From assembly GCF_004342425.1 (NCBI RefSeq), contig NZ_SLWQ01000004.1, positions 97,923-161,922 of the forward strand: a DNA stretch of 64,000 nucleotides, given 5' to 3'. Both the position numbers and the translations under genes were made by a program. Below, in pieces: positions 7,986-16,254 of the stretch. The first letter of the stretch is position 1, and every line of letters starts with the position of its first letter. The notes beneath the pieces are model-generated. The model was not told the DNA's origin. It made no database searches and saw nothing but the letters and a program-made list of their open reading frames with translations. This DNA is from Dokdonella fugitiva (lineage in GTDB: Bacteria; Pseudomonadota; Gammaproteobacteria; Xanthomonadales; Rhodanobacteraceae).

Positions 7986-8426
7986 ATGGAGCCGCAACAC
8001 AAACGCACCGCCGGCGCGCTCGTGCGCGCCGTCGTCATGCTGGCGATCAAGCTGCTGTTGAACGCGGCACGCGACATCGTGCTCATCCCGCTCGCGGTGG
8101 CCGCCGCGGTCGCCGACCTTGCCCTGCTTCGCAGTGGCGAGCCGCGCTTCTTCCGCGCGGTGCTGCGCATGGGCGAATGGTCCGATCGTTGGATCGACGT
8201 CTGGTCGGGTGGCCGCGAGCCGCACGAGGATCCACGCGAGAACGTCGACGCCCTGCTCGCCCGCGTCGAAGTCGTCGTGCGTGATCCGCAGGCCGGTGCG
8301 CGCCGCGCCCGCGTGCTCAAGCGCTGGGCGGAACGCCAGCTCACCCGCGCGCGCCGTGCCGCGCGGCCCGCGCTGGGCGGCGATGGAACGGAACGGCCAC
8401 CGGGTGGTGCGAAGCCGAAGGCGTAG
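7986..8426 (+). CDS. small membrane protein of unknown function, 146 aa
   Basis: A 146-residue protein. Residues 10-48 ('ALVRAVVMLAIKLLLNAARD' then 'IVLIPLAVAAAVADLALL') make one long or two short membrane helices. A cytoplasmic, charged, helical tail follows, with 'RFFRAVLRMGEWSDRWIDVW' and a very basic end. No catalytic motif is seen and I do not recognise the family. The start at 7986 is the first ATG in frame. It shares direction with the zinc-ribbon gene, so they may be co-transcribed, but the 69-bp gap leaves this open. Confidence 0.6.
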   Translation: MEPQHKRTAGALVRAVVMLAIKLLLNAARDIVLIPLAVAAAVADLALLRSGEPRFFRAVLRMGEWSDRWIDVWSGGREPHEDPRENVDALLARVEVVVRDPQAGARRARVLKRWAERQLTRARRAARPALGGDGTERPPGGAKPKA

Positions 8427-8649
8427 GAATTTTCCTACACGAGGACGCGCAAAGCCTCCATCGCGCGCGGCTACGCGCGACGCGCACCCTGCATCTGCCC
8501 GGGAAACACCTCGCGCCAGGATCAGGCGCCCCGCTTCTGGGCATGGAAGCCTGCCCGGGTATTGCGCACGCGCGCACGCCCCTCCGCACTCCCCTCCCGC
8601 GTCCCGTTCCCGCCCGCTATGCTCGCGCCGACACCCCATGGAGTCGCGC

Positions 8650-9609
8650 ATGCGCGAGCTGTATCCGGACATCGAGCCCTATCGCACCAGCCGCCTCGCC
8701 GTCGATGACCTGCACACCCTGCACATCGAGGAATGCGGGAATCCGCACGGCCTGCCGGTCGTGTTCCTGCACGGCGGGCCCGGCGCCGGCCTGTCGACCT
8801 ACCATCGCCGTTTCTTCGATCCCGCGCGATACCGCATCGTGCTGTTCGACCAGCGCGGCGCGGGCAAGTCGACGCCGCACGCGGAGCTGCGCGACAACAC
8901 GACGCAAGACCTCGTCGCCGACATCGAGAAGATCCGCGTCCACTGCGGCGTCGAGCGTTGGGTCGTATTCGGCGGATCGTGGGGTTCGACGCTCGCGCTC
9001 GCCTATGCGCAGGCGCATCCGGAGCGCGTGCTCGGCCTCGTCCTGCGCGGCATCTTCCTCGGCCGGCCGGCCGAGCTGCGCTGGTTCAACGAACTCGACG
9101 GCGGCGCGCGCTGGATCTTCCCCGAGCGCTGGCAGCGCTACGTCGAACACATCCCGGAAGACGAACGCGGCAATCTCGTCGAGGCCTACTGGCGCCGCCT
9201 CGACAGCCCCGATCCGGACGTCCGCCTCGCCGCCGCGCTCGCCTGGGGCTGGTGGGAAGGCGGCAGCACGACGCTCGTGCACGACCCGCTCGAAAGCGGC
9301 ATGTTCGAGGAGCCGGCGGCCGCGATCAGCGTCGCCCGTGCCGAGGCGCACTACTTCCGGCATGGCGTGTTCCTCGGACCCGACCAGTTGCTGCGCGACG
9401 TCGGTCGCATCCGCCACATCCCGGCGACCATCGTGCACGGGCGTTACGACATCATCTGTCCGGTGAAGAGCGCGATCGACCTCGCCGCGTCATGGCCGGA
9501 AGCCGCCTTGCACGTCGTGCTCGCCGGCCACAGCGCAGCCGATCCGGCGATCGTCGACGTGCTCGTCGGCGCGACCGACGCGTTCGCCGACCGCTTCGGG
9601 CGCGGCTGA
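8650..9609 (+). CDS. pip: proline iminopeptidase (alpha/beta hydrolase, S33)
   Basis: A 319-residue alpha/beta hydrolase that removes N-terminal proline from peptides. Motifs: oxyanion-hole HGGPGAG, 'LFDQRGAGKSTPHAELRDNT' typical of Pip, nucleophile elbow GGSWGS, the Asp in 'HGRYDIICPV', and the catalytic His in 'LAGHSA'. The helical cap between strands 6 and 7 ('WRRLDSPDPDVRLAAALAWG') is the Pip-type lid. The ATG at 8650 has GGAG six bases upstream and gives the usual MRELYPDIEPY start; an in-frame ATG at 8638 adds four residues. It is cytosolic and converges on the DUF1615 gene with a 6-bp gap. Confidence 0.9.
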   Translation: MRELYPDIEPYRTSRLAVDDLHTLHIEECGNPHGLPVVFLHGGPGAGLSTYHRRFFDPARYRIVLFDQRGAGKSTPHAELRDNTTQDLVADIEKIRVHCGVERWVVFGGSWGSTLALAYAQAHPERVLGLVLRGIFLGRPAELRWFNELDGGARWIFPERWQRYVEHIPEDERGNLVEAYWRRLDSPDPDVRLAAALAWGWWEGGSTTLVHDPLESGMFEEPAAAISVARAEAHYFRHGVFLGPDQLLRDVGRIRHIPATIVHGRYDIICPVKSAIDLAASWPEAALHVVLAGHSAADPAIVDVLVGATDAFADRFGRG

Positions 9610-9615
9610 TCGCGG

Positions 9616-10722
9616 TCAGCGCCCGTCGCGCCGCAGGCAAGCCTGGTAGCGTCCGTCGACGCGATCGGCGAACCACGCAGTGGTGAGCTTGCGGGTGATC
9701 TTCGCGCTGTGCAGCGCGATGCCCGGCACGAGCGCGCGCGGCAGTGGCTTGCGCGATTTGCGTTCGGCGAGGTCGAACACGCGCGCGTACAACGGCAGGC
9801 GCTCGAATGCGTCGCTGCCGCCGCGTTCGAGCGCGCGGCGAATGTCGCGCTCGTCGAGGCCGAGCCGTCGCGAGAGCGTGCGCAGCGCACGCTCGGTCTG
9901 GCCTGGAGCGTCGAACGGCGCAGCCGGCTGCAGCACGTCGCCATCGAGCGCGAGCGGCAAGCCGGACGCCACGCTGACGGCGTTCTGGAAGGCCGCGTTA
10001 CGGCTCGCGTACCAGCCCGCGTTGAAGTCGGCGAAGCGATAGATGGCTTTCGGATACGACGCGGGATAACCGAGCAGGTGCGCGGTGCCGAACCAGATGC
10101 CGCCGCGCCGGCTGAACACCTCGTGGCGGATCGATCCGGCGCGCGGATACGGATAGCGCTTCGCATGCGCCTCGGCGAACGCGATGCCCACCTGCATCGG
10201 TCCCGCCGTGCGCACCGGGTTGAGGCGCCCGAACAGGCGCTGTCCGAGCGGCACCATGCCGATGAAGTCGTCGAACATCGCACTCATGTCCTGCTCGGTG
10301 CGCACGGCCGCGAGGCGGTCGCGGTAACTGCGCCCGTCCGGGGACCGGATGCGCAGCGCCGCGTCGACGAGGAAGTCCGGCACGTGGAGTGCAGCCGCGC
10401 GCCGGTCGATCTCGGCGCGCGCGATCTTCGGCAATCCCGGCACGGGCGGATCGACGCGGTAGGTCGACTCCTGCTCGATGACGGCGAGCACGGCGCAGAG
10501 GTTCTCCGTGCCCGCTTCGAGGTCCTGCGTGCGCAGCGCAGCCTCGATGTCCCCCGCCCATCCGTCGCGGTCGGCGACATTTGTCGGCATCAGCCTCGCG
10601 ATCGTGGCGCGCACGTCCGCGGGACGGCGTTGCGGCAGCTGCGGGCGCGGCGTCGCGCAACCGGCGAGCACGGCGAGCAGCGCGAACACGGCAACGTGCC
10701 GCACCATCGTGACGCGATCCAT
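9616..10722 (-). CDS. DUF1615-family lipoprotein
   Basis: A 368-residue lipoprotein. The ATG at 10722 has GGAG eight bases upstream. The signal 'HVAVFALLAVLAGCATP' contains the lipobox LAGC, so the Cys is lipidated after signal peptidase II cleavage. The body carries the DUF1615 pattern: 'LCAVLAVIEQESTYRVDPPV', 'RTEQDMSAMFDDFIG', 'TAGPMQVGIAFA', 'GGIWFGTAHLLGYPA' and 'YRFADFNAGWYASRNAAFQ'. The ExES and GPMQV elements resemble lytic-transglycosylase signatures, so a peptidoglycan-related role is plausible but unproven. The stop is 6 bp from that of pip. Confidence 0.85.
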   Translation of the reverse strand: MDRVTMVRHVAVFALLAVLAGCATPRPQLPQRRPADVRATIARLMPTNVADRDGWAGDIEAALRTQDLEAGTENLCAVLAVIEQESTYRVDPPVPGLPKIARAEIDRRAAALHVPDFLVDAALRIRSPDGRSYRDRLAAVRTEQDMSAMFDDFIGMVPLGQRLFGRLNPVRTAGPMQVGIAFAEAHAKRYPYPRAGSIRHEVFSRRGGIWFGTAHLLGYPASYPKAIYRFADFNAGWYASRNAAFQNAVSVASGLPLALDGDVLQPAAPFDAPGQTERALRTLSRRLGLDERDIRRALERGGSDAFERLPLYARVFDLAERKSRKPLPRALVPGIALHSAKITRKLTTAWFADRVDGRYQACLRRDGR

Positions 10723-10895
10723 CCGGTTGTCTCCTGCCTGCATCGGCACCAGCTTACGTCGTGGCGGATGCCGATGCGACCGCATCGCCGCGCGCAGTCC
10801 CGGCCCATCGTCCGGCGCTTCACTAAAGATTCCGACAGCGGCATCGCCGTATCGCGGTGTCTAGTGCGCACCTCCCCCGCAACGAGGTCCGCACG

Positions 10896-12101
10896 ATGCT
10901 TCCGCTACGTCCTGCATGCGCCCTGCTGTTCGCCGCCATCGTGGCAGCCCCTCTGCCGGCGCACGCTTCCGACCATCTCGACACGCCGACGGTGATCGCC
11001 GATCCGCGCGCGGACATCGGTGATCTCTACGCATGGATCTCACCCGATGGACTCCGTCTCGAGCTCGTGATGACCATCGTCGGGCACGCCTTTTCCGATC
11101 GCCTCACCTATGCGTTCCATGTCGACAGCGGGCCGCGTTTCGGGCGGACGACGGCGACGACGACGATCGCCTGCCGGCTCGCGACGCCGGAAGAAATGGA
11201 ATGTCGCGCCGGACACGGCGACTGGGCGCGGGGCGGCAACACGATGCCGGATGGCCTCGAGGACCGTCGTGCACGCTTTCGCGTGTTCGCCGGCCTGCGT
11301 GACGACCCGTTCTTCAACAACGTGAAGGGCACGCGCGCCGCCTACCAGGCAGCCATCGCCGCGGTCGGCCGCGGTGCAGCGAGGGATGTGGCAGGCTGCC
11401 CCGCGTTCGACACGGCGATGGTGCGGGCGATCGGCGAGCAATGGCGCCATACCGAGGGCGGGCCGGCGAAGAACTTGCTCGCCGGGTGGACGCCTGCTTC
11501 GCTCGTCGTCTCGATCGATCTCGCGACGGTCGCCAGGGGCGGTCACATGCTCGCGATCTGGGCCAGCACGTCGGACGGCGACCACCGCATCGATCGCGCC
11601 GGGCGCCCGCTCACCGGCAATGCACTGCTCGGCACGAGCGCGAGCGACGACGTCGCCGATCGCCTCAAGGAGGCGTACAACGCCGCATCGCCGTCGACCG
11701 CCGGCCGCTTCGTCGCCGAGATCGAGAAGAACCTCGCGCTGTACGACGCTTTCGACGGCCGGTGTGGCAATGCATTCCTCGCCGACGCGGCCGCGGGCGC
11801 GCATCGCTATCGCCGGCTCGCGCGCCTGCTCGTAGACGATCGACTGTGGGTCGACGCCACCTCGACGACCTGCGCGCAGCCGTTCGCGGTCGAACTCGCG
11901 GTACTCGGCGGTCGCACGGCATCGGCGCGAGATTGCGGCGGACGCACGCCGCTTTACGACGCGATCGACGCATATCGGTCACTGCTCGCGAACGGCACGA
12001 CGAGAGGTATCGACGACGGCGTCGATCGCGACGAGCGCGAGCATTCGACCAGCGTCTTTCCATTCCTTGCCGCGCCGGACGGCAGCGGGTATTCGCGATG
12101 A
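10896..12101 (+). CDS. DUF4331-family exported protein
   Basis: A 401-residue periplasmic protein. The ATG at 10896 has GAGG upstream and opens a signal peptide ending PAHA. The mature start 'SDHLDTPTVIADPRADIGDL' followed by 'YAWISPDGLRLELVMTI' is the standard opening of DUF4331, including the SDH and the D-x-x-D-L-Y-A-W strand. Conserved family blocks 'RFRVFAGLRDDPFFNN' and 'VVSIDLATVARGG' follow. The function is unknown; the family often sits in operons with HupE-like metal permeases. It overlaps the next gene by 4 bp (ATGA) and heads a four-gene cluster. Confidence 0.85.
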   Translation: MLPLRPACALLFAAIVAAPLPAHASDHLDTPTVIADPRADIGDLYAWISPDGLRLELVMTIVGHAFSDRLTYAFHVDSGPRFGRTTATTTIACRLATPEEMECRAGHGDWARGGNTMPDGLEDRRARFRVFAGLRDDPFFNNVKGTRAAYQAAIAAVGRGAARDVAGCPAFDTAMVRAIGEQWRHTEGGPAKNLLAGWTPASLVVSIDLATVARGGHMLAIWASTSDGDHRIDRAGRPLTGNALLGTSASDDVADRLKEAYNAASPSTAGRFVAEIEKNLALYDAFDGRCGNAFLADAAAGAHRYRRLARLLVDDRLWVDATSTTCAQPFAVELAVLGGRTASARDCGGRTPLYDAIDAYRSLLANGTTRGIDDGVDRDEREHSTSVFPFLAAPDGSGYSR

Positions 12102-12694
12102 GGCGCGCGCGCGCACCATCGGCCGCCATGATCGCGACGGGAATGTCGTTCGCGCCGACCGCCGCGGCACACAGCGGGACGGGATTGCCGGGCGGCTTCG
12201 TCGCCGGCGTGCTTCACCCGGTCGGCGGCCCCGATCACTTGCTCGCGATGGTCGCGGTCGGACTCTGGGGCGCCTTCCTCGGTGCGCGACTCGTCGTCGC
12301 ATTGCCGATCGTGTTTCCGCTGCTCATGGTCGTCGGCGCCGTGCTCGGCATGCGCGCGATTCCGCTGCCGCCGGTGGAACTCGGCATCGCCGTTTCCGTG
12401 TTCGTGCTCGGCCTGTGCGTCGCCGGCGCGTGGCGAGCCCCGGCGTGGCTCGCAGTCGCGATCGTCGCGGTGTTCGCGCTGTTCCACGGCTACGCGCACG
12501 GTCGCGAATTGCCGTCGGCGGCCGATCCCGTCGGCTACAGCGCCGGCTTCGTGCTCGCGACCGGACTGCTGCACGTCGGCGGCATCGCGTTCGCGGTCCT
12601 CGCCACCCGCGTACGACGCGTTCCGCTCACGCGCGCAGCGGGTGCCGCGATCGCCCTCGCGGGCGTGTTCTTCCTCCATGGAGTATCCGCATGA
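12098..12694 (+). CDS. HupE/UreJ-family nickel/cobalt permease-like protein
   Basis: A 198-residue membrane protein with an N-terminal export signal (cleavage near TAAAH) and about six membrane helices. The signature 'GVLHPVGGPDHLLAMVAVGLW' is the HPxxGxDHLLAM motif of HupE/UreJ permeases, whose His/Asp residues are thought to bind Ni2+ or Co2+. 'FALFHGYAHGRELP' is the second conserved His block. In known systems HupE/UreJ accompanies NiFe hydrogenase or urease; neither is nearby here. Start and stop both overlap their neighbours by 4 bp, so translation is coupled. Confidence 0.9.
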   Translation: MRRARAPSAAMIATGMSFAPTAAAHSGTGLPGGFVAGVLHPVGGPDHLLAMVAVGLWGAFLGARLVVALPIVFPLLMVVGAVLGMRAIPLPPVELGIAVSVFVLGLCVAGAWRAPAWLAVAIVAVFALFHGYAHGRELPSAADPVGYSAGFVLATGLLHVGGIAFAVLATRVRRVPLTRAAGAAIALAGVFFLHGVSA

Positions 12695-13176
12695 GTACCA
12701 TCGTCCTGCCACTCACCCTGCTCGGTATCGCGACCGGCATCGCCATCGCCCAAGCACCCTCCCGCACGCGCGCGATCGCCTTCATCGTGTTCGCTGCGCT
12801 CTGCAGCATCGTCGCGACGCTGCCTCCGGCGGCCGCGTCCGAACGCGCCGCGGTCGCGTGCTGGATCGCCATCGCCGCGTGTGCGGCAGCGATCCACTGG
12901 GTGCGTGCGCCGCGCCATCTCGCCCTCGCCCTCGCCCTCGCCGGCGCGAGCGGGGCCTGTGCCGGTGCGCTCGCCGCTGCGGCGGGGGTGCGGCCCGAAC
13001 TGCGCGTGCTGCCCCCTGCACTCGCGGTGCTCCTGCTCGCCGCGTGGTGCCTGCGTCATGGTGCCCGCGTCGCCGTGCAGGTCGTCGCGAGCTGGCTCAT
13101 CGCGGTCGTGCTGCTCGTCGCGAGCGTGCACGACCTGCACGTCACGCCGGGCGACCAGCCGGATCATCTCCAGTAG
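12691..13176 (+). CDS. small integral membrane protein in the HupE cluster, 161 aa
   Basis: A 161-residue, very hydrophobic protein with five or six predicted membrane helices (from MSTIVLPLTLLGIATGIAI through 'SWLIAVVLLVASVHDLH'). It ends with a short His/Asp-containing tail, 'VHDLHVTPGDQPDHLQ', that could contact metal. I do not recognise a family. The ATG at 12691 overlaps the HupE stop by 4 bp, and the next gene begins 12 bp after its stop, so it belongs to the same operon and may assist the permease. Confidence 0.7.
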   Translation: MSTIVLPLTLLGIATGIAIAQAPSRTRAIAFIVFAALCSIVATLPPAAASERAAVACWIAIAACAAAIHWVRAPRHLALALALAGASGACAGALAAAAGVRPELRVLPPALAVLLLAAWCLRHGARVAVQVVASWLIAVVLLVASVHDLHVTPGDQPDHLQ

Positions 13177-13187
13177 GGGACATGCCG

Positions 13188-14084
13188 ATGCGATCGAACA
13201 TCCATCGTGCGCTCGTGCTCATGCTGGCACTCGCGGGCGGGCCTGCGGGCGCGCACGACTTCTGGCTGCAGCCACGCAACTTTGCGGTCGAAGCCGGCAG
13301 CGAATGGCCACTCGCCTTGCTGGTGGGGCATGGCGCAGCGCGCCAGCGCTCGCCGATCCCGTTGCAACGCATCGAGCGCTTCGACGCGATCGCTGCGGAC
13401 GGGCAGGTGCTCACGCTGCACGGGCGCCTGCACCCGGGACGCGATGACTCCGATGCCGACCTGCGCTTCGATGTTGCAGGCACCTGGCGGCTCGTGCTCG
13501 AAACCGACGACCGCGCGCACAGCCGATTGCCCGCACTGCGCTTCAACGACTATCTCCAAAGCGAGGGCCTCGTCGTCGCACTCGAACAACGAAGACGTAC
13601 CGGGCGCATGGATGCCGACGGCTCGGAGATCTACCGCCGTATCGCCAAGGCGCTCGTGCGCGTCGGCGCCGGCATGGCGACCCAGGACGACGCCGCGACC
13701 AGGCCCATCGGCCTCGAGCTCGAAATCGTGCCGGAACGCGATCCGTGCGGCACTCGCGATGCATCGACGTTGCCCGTGCGCGTGCTCCACCGCGGCGAAG
13801 GGTTGGCCGGTGCCACGCTCAAGCTCACCTTGCTCGAGGACGATGCCGAGCCCGTCGCCGTGCGTATCACCGATGCGACGGGACGTGCGACGTTCGACCT
13901 GCCACCGGCCGGAAACTGGCTGCTCAACGTCGTGTGGACGAGGGCGTTGCCCGCGGGCGCCGAAGCCGACTTCGCGACGACGTTCTCGAGCCTGGCGTTC
14001 GGTTGCGCACCGGCGCCTGGGCAGCCGCACGCCTGGACACGGGCGCGAATGGCTTGGTCCCGTCCTGCCTGGAGTGGTCCTTGA
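13188..14084 (+). CDS. DUF4198-family exported protein
   Basis: A 298-residue exported protein. The signal peptide ends at GPAGA and is followed by HDFWLQP, the near-invariant mature N-terminus of DUF4198 proteins (PF10670), annotated in comparative genomics as accessory components of nickel/cobalt uptake. The C-terminal third, 'GLAGATLKLTLLEDD' through 'GRATFDLPPAGNWLLNVVW', is an Ig-like carboxypeptidase-regulatory-type beta domain, as usual in the family. The ATG at 13188 has AGGGGA at the right distance; an ATG at 13182 does not. It is the last gene of the DUF4331-HupE cluster, and metal handling is inferred from that context. Confidence 0.82.
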   Translation: MRSNIHRALVLMLALAGGPAGAHDFWLQPRNFAVEAGSEWPLALLVGHGAARQRSPIPLQRIERFDAIAADGQVLTLHGRLHPGRDDSDADLRFDVAGTWRLVLETDDRAHSRLPALRFNDYLQSEGLVVALEQRRRTGRMDADGSEIYRRIAKALVRVGAGMATQDDAATRPIGLELEIVPERDPCGTRDASTLPVRVLHRGEGLAGATLKLTLLEDDAEPVAVRITDATGRATFDLPPAGNWLLNVVWTRALPAGAEADFATTFSSLAFGCAPAPGQPHAWTRARMAWSRPAWSGP

Positions 14085-14137
14085 GGTGAGTGACGCACCG
14101 ACGCCTACTGTGGCCTGGCCGATTCGAGGATCCCTTC

Positions 14138-14713
14138 ATGCCTGCACTCCCGAGCCTGCGTCGCCTGCTGCTCGCATCCGCGTTCGCGATTCCCGCGGCG
14201 GCTCCGCACGCGGCGACGAAGACAGCGGACGCATCGCACGATTTCGACTTCGAAATCGGCACGTGGAAGACGCACGTCACGCGACGGCTGCACCCATTGA
14301 GCGGATCGAACGAATGGGTCGAGCTCGACGGCACCAGCGTCGTGCGCAAGGTGCTCGACGGGCGCGCGAACACGGTCGAGCTCGACATCAGCGGACCCTC
14401 CGGCCACATCAGTGGCCTTGCGATGCGCTTCTACGACGCGTCCGCGCGGCAATGGAGCATCCACTACGCAAGTCTCGACGCCGGCCAGCTCACGCCACCC
14501 CTGTTCGGCCGCTTCAAGGACGGCCGCGGCGAGTTCCATGGCCAGGACACGCTCGCCGGCCGCAGCATCTTCGTGCGCTTCGTGATCACCTGCGCGACGC
14601 ACGACACGTGCCGCTTCGAGCAGTCCTACTCCGACGACGGCGGGCAGCACTGGGAAACGAATTGGATCGCGACCGACACGCGCGTGGCGTCGGCGTCCGG
14701 GACGCCGGAGTGA
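14138..14713 (+). CDS. DUF1579-like secreted protein
   Basis: A 191-residue protein. The ATG at 14138 follows GAGGA and opens a signal peptide cleaved near PHAA. The mature part begins 'HDFDFEIGTWKTHVTRRLHP', the FDFxxGxW opening of DUF1579/calycin-like domains, followed by 'GSNEWVELDGTSVVRKVLDG' and 'LAMRFYDASARQWSIHYAS'. This family makes a lipocalin-like barrel of unknown ligand. It is 53 bp after the DUF4198 stop and may be transcribed with that cluster, though its topic (often xenobiotic- or lipid-linked) differs. Confidence 0.72.
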   Translation: MPALPSLRRLLLASAFAIPAAAPHAATKTADASHDFDFEIGTWKTHVTRRLHPLSGSNEWVELDGTSVVRKVLDGRANTVELDISGPSGHISGLAMRFYDASARQWSIHYASLDAGQLTPPLFGRFKDGRGEFHGQDTLAGRSIFVRFVITCATHDTCRFEQSYSDDGGQHWETNWIATDTRVASASGTPE

Positions 14714-14803
14714 TGCCTTGCCGGAGCGGCAGGAGTCGCGACGCTTCTACAGGGCCGAGCGCCGAAGCGCGCAGCGTGCGCCCTTGCGCCTTCGCGAAGA
14801 GCC

Positions 14804-14896
14804 GTAGGGCGGATCAAGCCGCGCAGCGGCCGATCCGCCTTGAACGTGCCTGTCTCGTACGTGGCGGCTCCGGCCTTCCGCCTTGAACCGCCCTAC
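14804..14896. repeat. dispersed ~94-bp palindromic repeat, copy 1
   Basis: 93 bp bounded by perfect 9-bp inverted ends, GTAGGGCGG and CCGCCCTAC. The left arm reads GTAGGGCGGATCAAGCCGCG, then CAGCGGCCGATCCGCC. The right arm has GGCGGCTCCGG and CCGCCCTAC. Related copies lie at 33617-33710 and 38316-38410. It looks like a MITE/REP-type element. It sits after the DUF1579-like gene. Confidence 0.8.
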
Positions 14897-14970
14897 GGTC
14901 GTTTGGCGGGCTGTGGCGGAAGAGCATCCCGGCTTCCGCCGCTTCCACACAAACACGGCGCATATCACCC

Positions 14971-15076
14971 GTAGGAGCGCACCCCGTGCGCGACCGTCGC
15001 GCCTCGGCGCATCGCGACGCTGCGCTCGCCTGCACAAGCGCGGCACATGTCACCGGTAGGCGCGCACCCGCGCGCA
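14971..15076. repeat. two diverged REP-like units, GTAGGAGCGCACCC type
   Basis: GTAGGAGCGCACCCCGTGCG at 14971 is followed about 84 bp later by a second diverged unit, GTAGGCGCGCACCCGCGCGC, near 15056. Each is preceded by a similar word (GGCGCATATCACCC and GCGGCACATGTCACCG), so a short tandem duplication is likely. The same core recurs at 48323-48349 and 59109-59135. With the palindromic repeat at 14804-14896, these fill the 470-bp gap 14714-15183, which holds no gene. Confidence 0.6.
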
Positions 15077-15183
15077 TTTTCCATGGCGCGCCGTAATGCG
15101 GTCGTAAAGCCTCGGCTCCCGGACGTCGGACGCGCGAAGCCAGCGTGCGTATACTCGAGACCGGAAGAACGGGCGCAACGACG

Positions 15184-16236
15184 ATGTCACGTCCCAGGAT
15201 CCAGAGGGCCGGCCGCGTGCTTGCTGGCGTGCTGCTCGCCGGCGCTCTCGCGACCGACCTGCACGCGGGGTTGGCGATCGTCGATCCCGGCATCGGCGTG
15301 TCCGGCATCTGCGCCGATGGCCGGGTCGTCGTCGGCGCCGACGATAGCGGCGCGATCCGCTGGGACGGCAGCGCGCACGCGATCCCCGGGGGCCGTATCG
15401 CCGTCGCGGCGAACCAGGACGGCTCCGTCGTCGTCGGTTCGATGACGTCGCCGCCGCATGCGTTCCGCTGGGCCGAAGCCGACGGATTGCAGGATCTCGG
15501 CACCCTGCCCGGCTGCACGACGAGCGATGCATTCGGCGTCAGTGCCGACGGCAACGCGGTGGTCGGTCGCTCGATCTGCGCGAGTGGTTCGATACCGTGG
15601 ATCTGGGATGCGATCGGCGGCATGCGCAGCCTCGGCGCACTCGATGACGCGACGCAAGGCAGCGCCCGTGCGATCAGCCGCGACGGGAGCGTCGTGGTCG
15701 GATTTTCGGGAACCCATGCGTTCCGCTGGACCGCGCAGGACGGCATGCAGGACATCTCGCCTGCGCTGTCCGCCGACGCGTGGGCGGAAGCGAATGCGAC
15801 GAACGCCGATGGCTCGGTGGTCGTTGGCCGTTACGGCAGCCCGGGCGTCGGCGCGCGCCCGCTGCAGTTCCGCTGGACCGCAGCGACGGGCCTCGCCGAT
15901 TTGCCTTCGGCCGAGTGGGGCGCGACCAGTCCCGGCAATGCGCTCGCCATCGACGGCGCTGCGACGCGCATCTATGGCTCGCTCTTCATGTTCCTCCAGG
16001 ATGCGAGCCTGTGGTCCGCTGCCTCGGGCACGATCAAGCTCGTCGATTACGCGCAGGCGCAGGGCCTCGATCTTTCGGACTGGATGCTCGACGAAGTGGT
16101 CGCGGCGAGCGACGACGGCGACGTCCTCGCCGGAATCGGCACGCACCGGGTCGGCACCGCGTACGTGCCGGCGAGCTGGGTCATCTCGGGCCTCGCCGGC
16201 CCGATCTTCGTGGACGGCTTCGACAGCGGCGATTGA
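15184..16236 (+). CDS. secreted HAF-repeat beta-propeller-like protein with IFVDGFD tail
   Basis: A 350-residue exported protein. The signal peptide 'RVLAGVLLAGALATDLHA' is followed by repeats of the form 'SADGNAVVGRS', 'SRDGSVVVGFS' and 'NADGSVVVGRY', each with a 'HAFRWT..DGMQDIS' blade. This is the HAF-repeat pattern of extracellular and autotransporter-like proteins. It ends GPIFVDGFDSGD, matching the tail seen on other exported proteins here. No catalytic residues are evident. It converges on the next gene with only 18 bp between stops. The start at 15184 is chosen because the signal peptide begins there. Confidence 0.82.
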   Translation: MSRPRIQRAGRVLAGVLLAGALATDLHAGLAIVDPGIGVSGICADGRVVVGADDSGAIRWDGSAHAIPGGRIAVAANQDGSVVVGSMTSPPHAFRWAEADGLQDLGTLPGCTTSDAFGVSADGNAVVGRSICASGSIPWIWDAIGGMRSLGALDDATQGSARAISRDGSVVVGFSGTHAFRWTAQDGMQDISPALSADAWAEANATNADGSVVVGRYGSPGVGARPLQFRWTAATGLADLPSAEWGATSPGNALAIDGAATRIYGSLFMFLQDASLWSAASGTIKLVDYAQAQGLDLSDWMLDEVVAASDDGDVLAGIGTHRVGTAYVPASWVISGLAGPIFVDGFDSGD

Positions 16237-16254
16237 GCGCCGACGCGCGACGCG

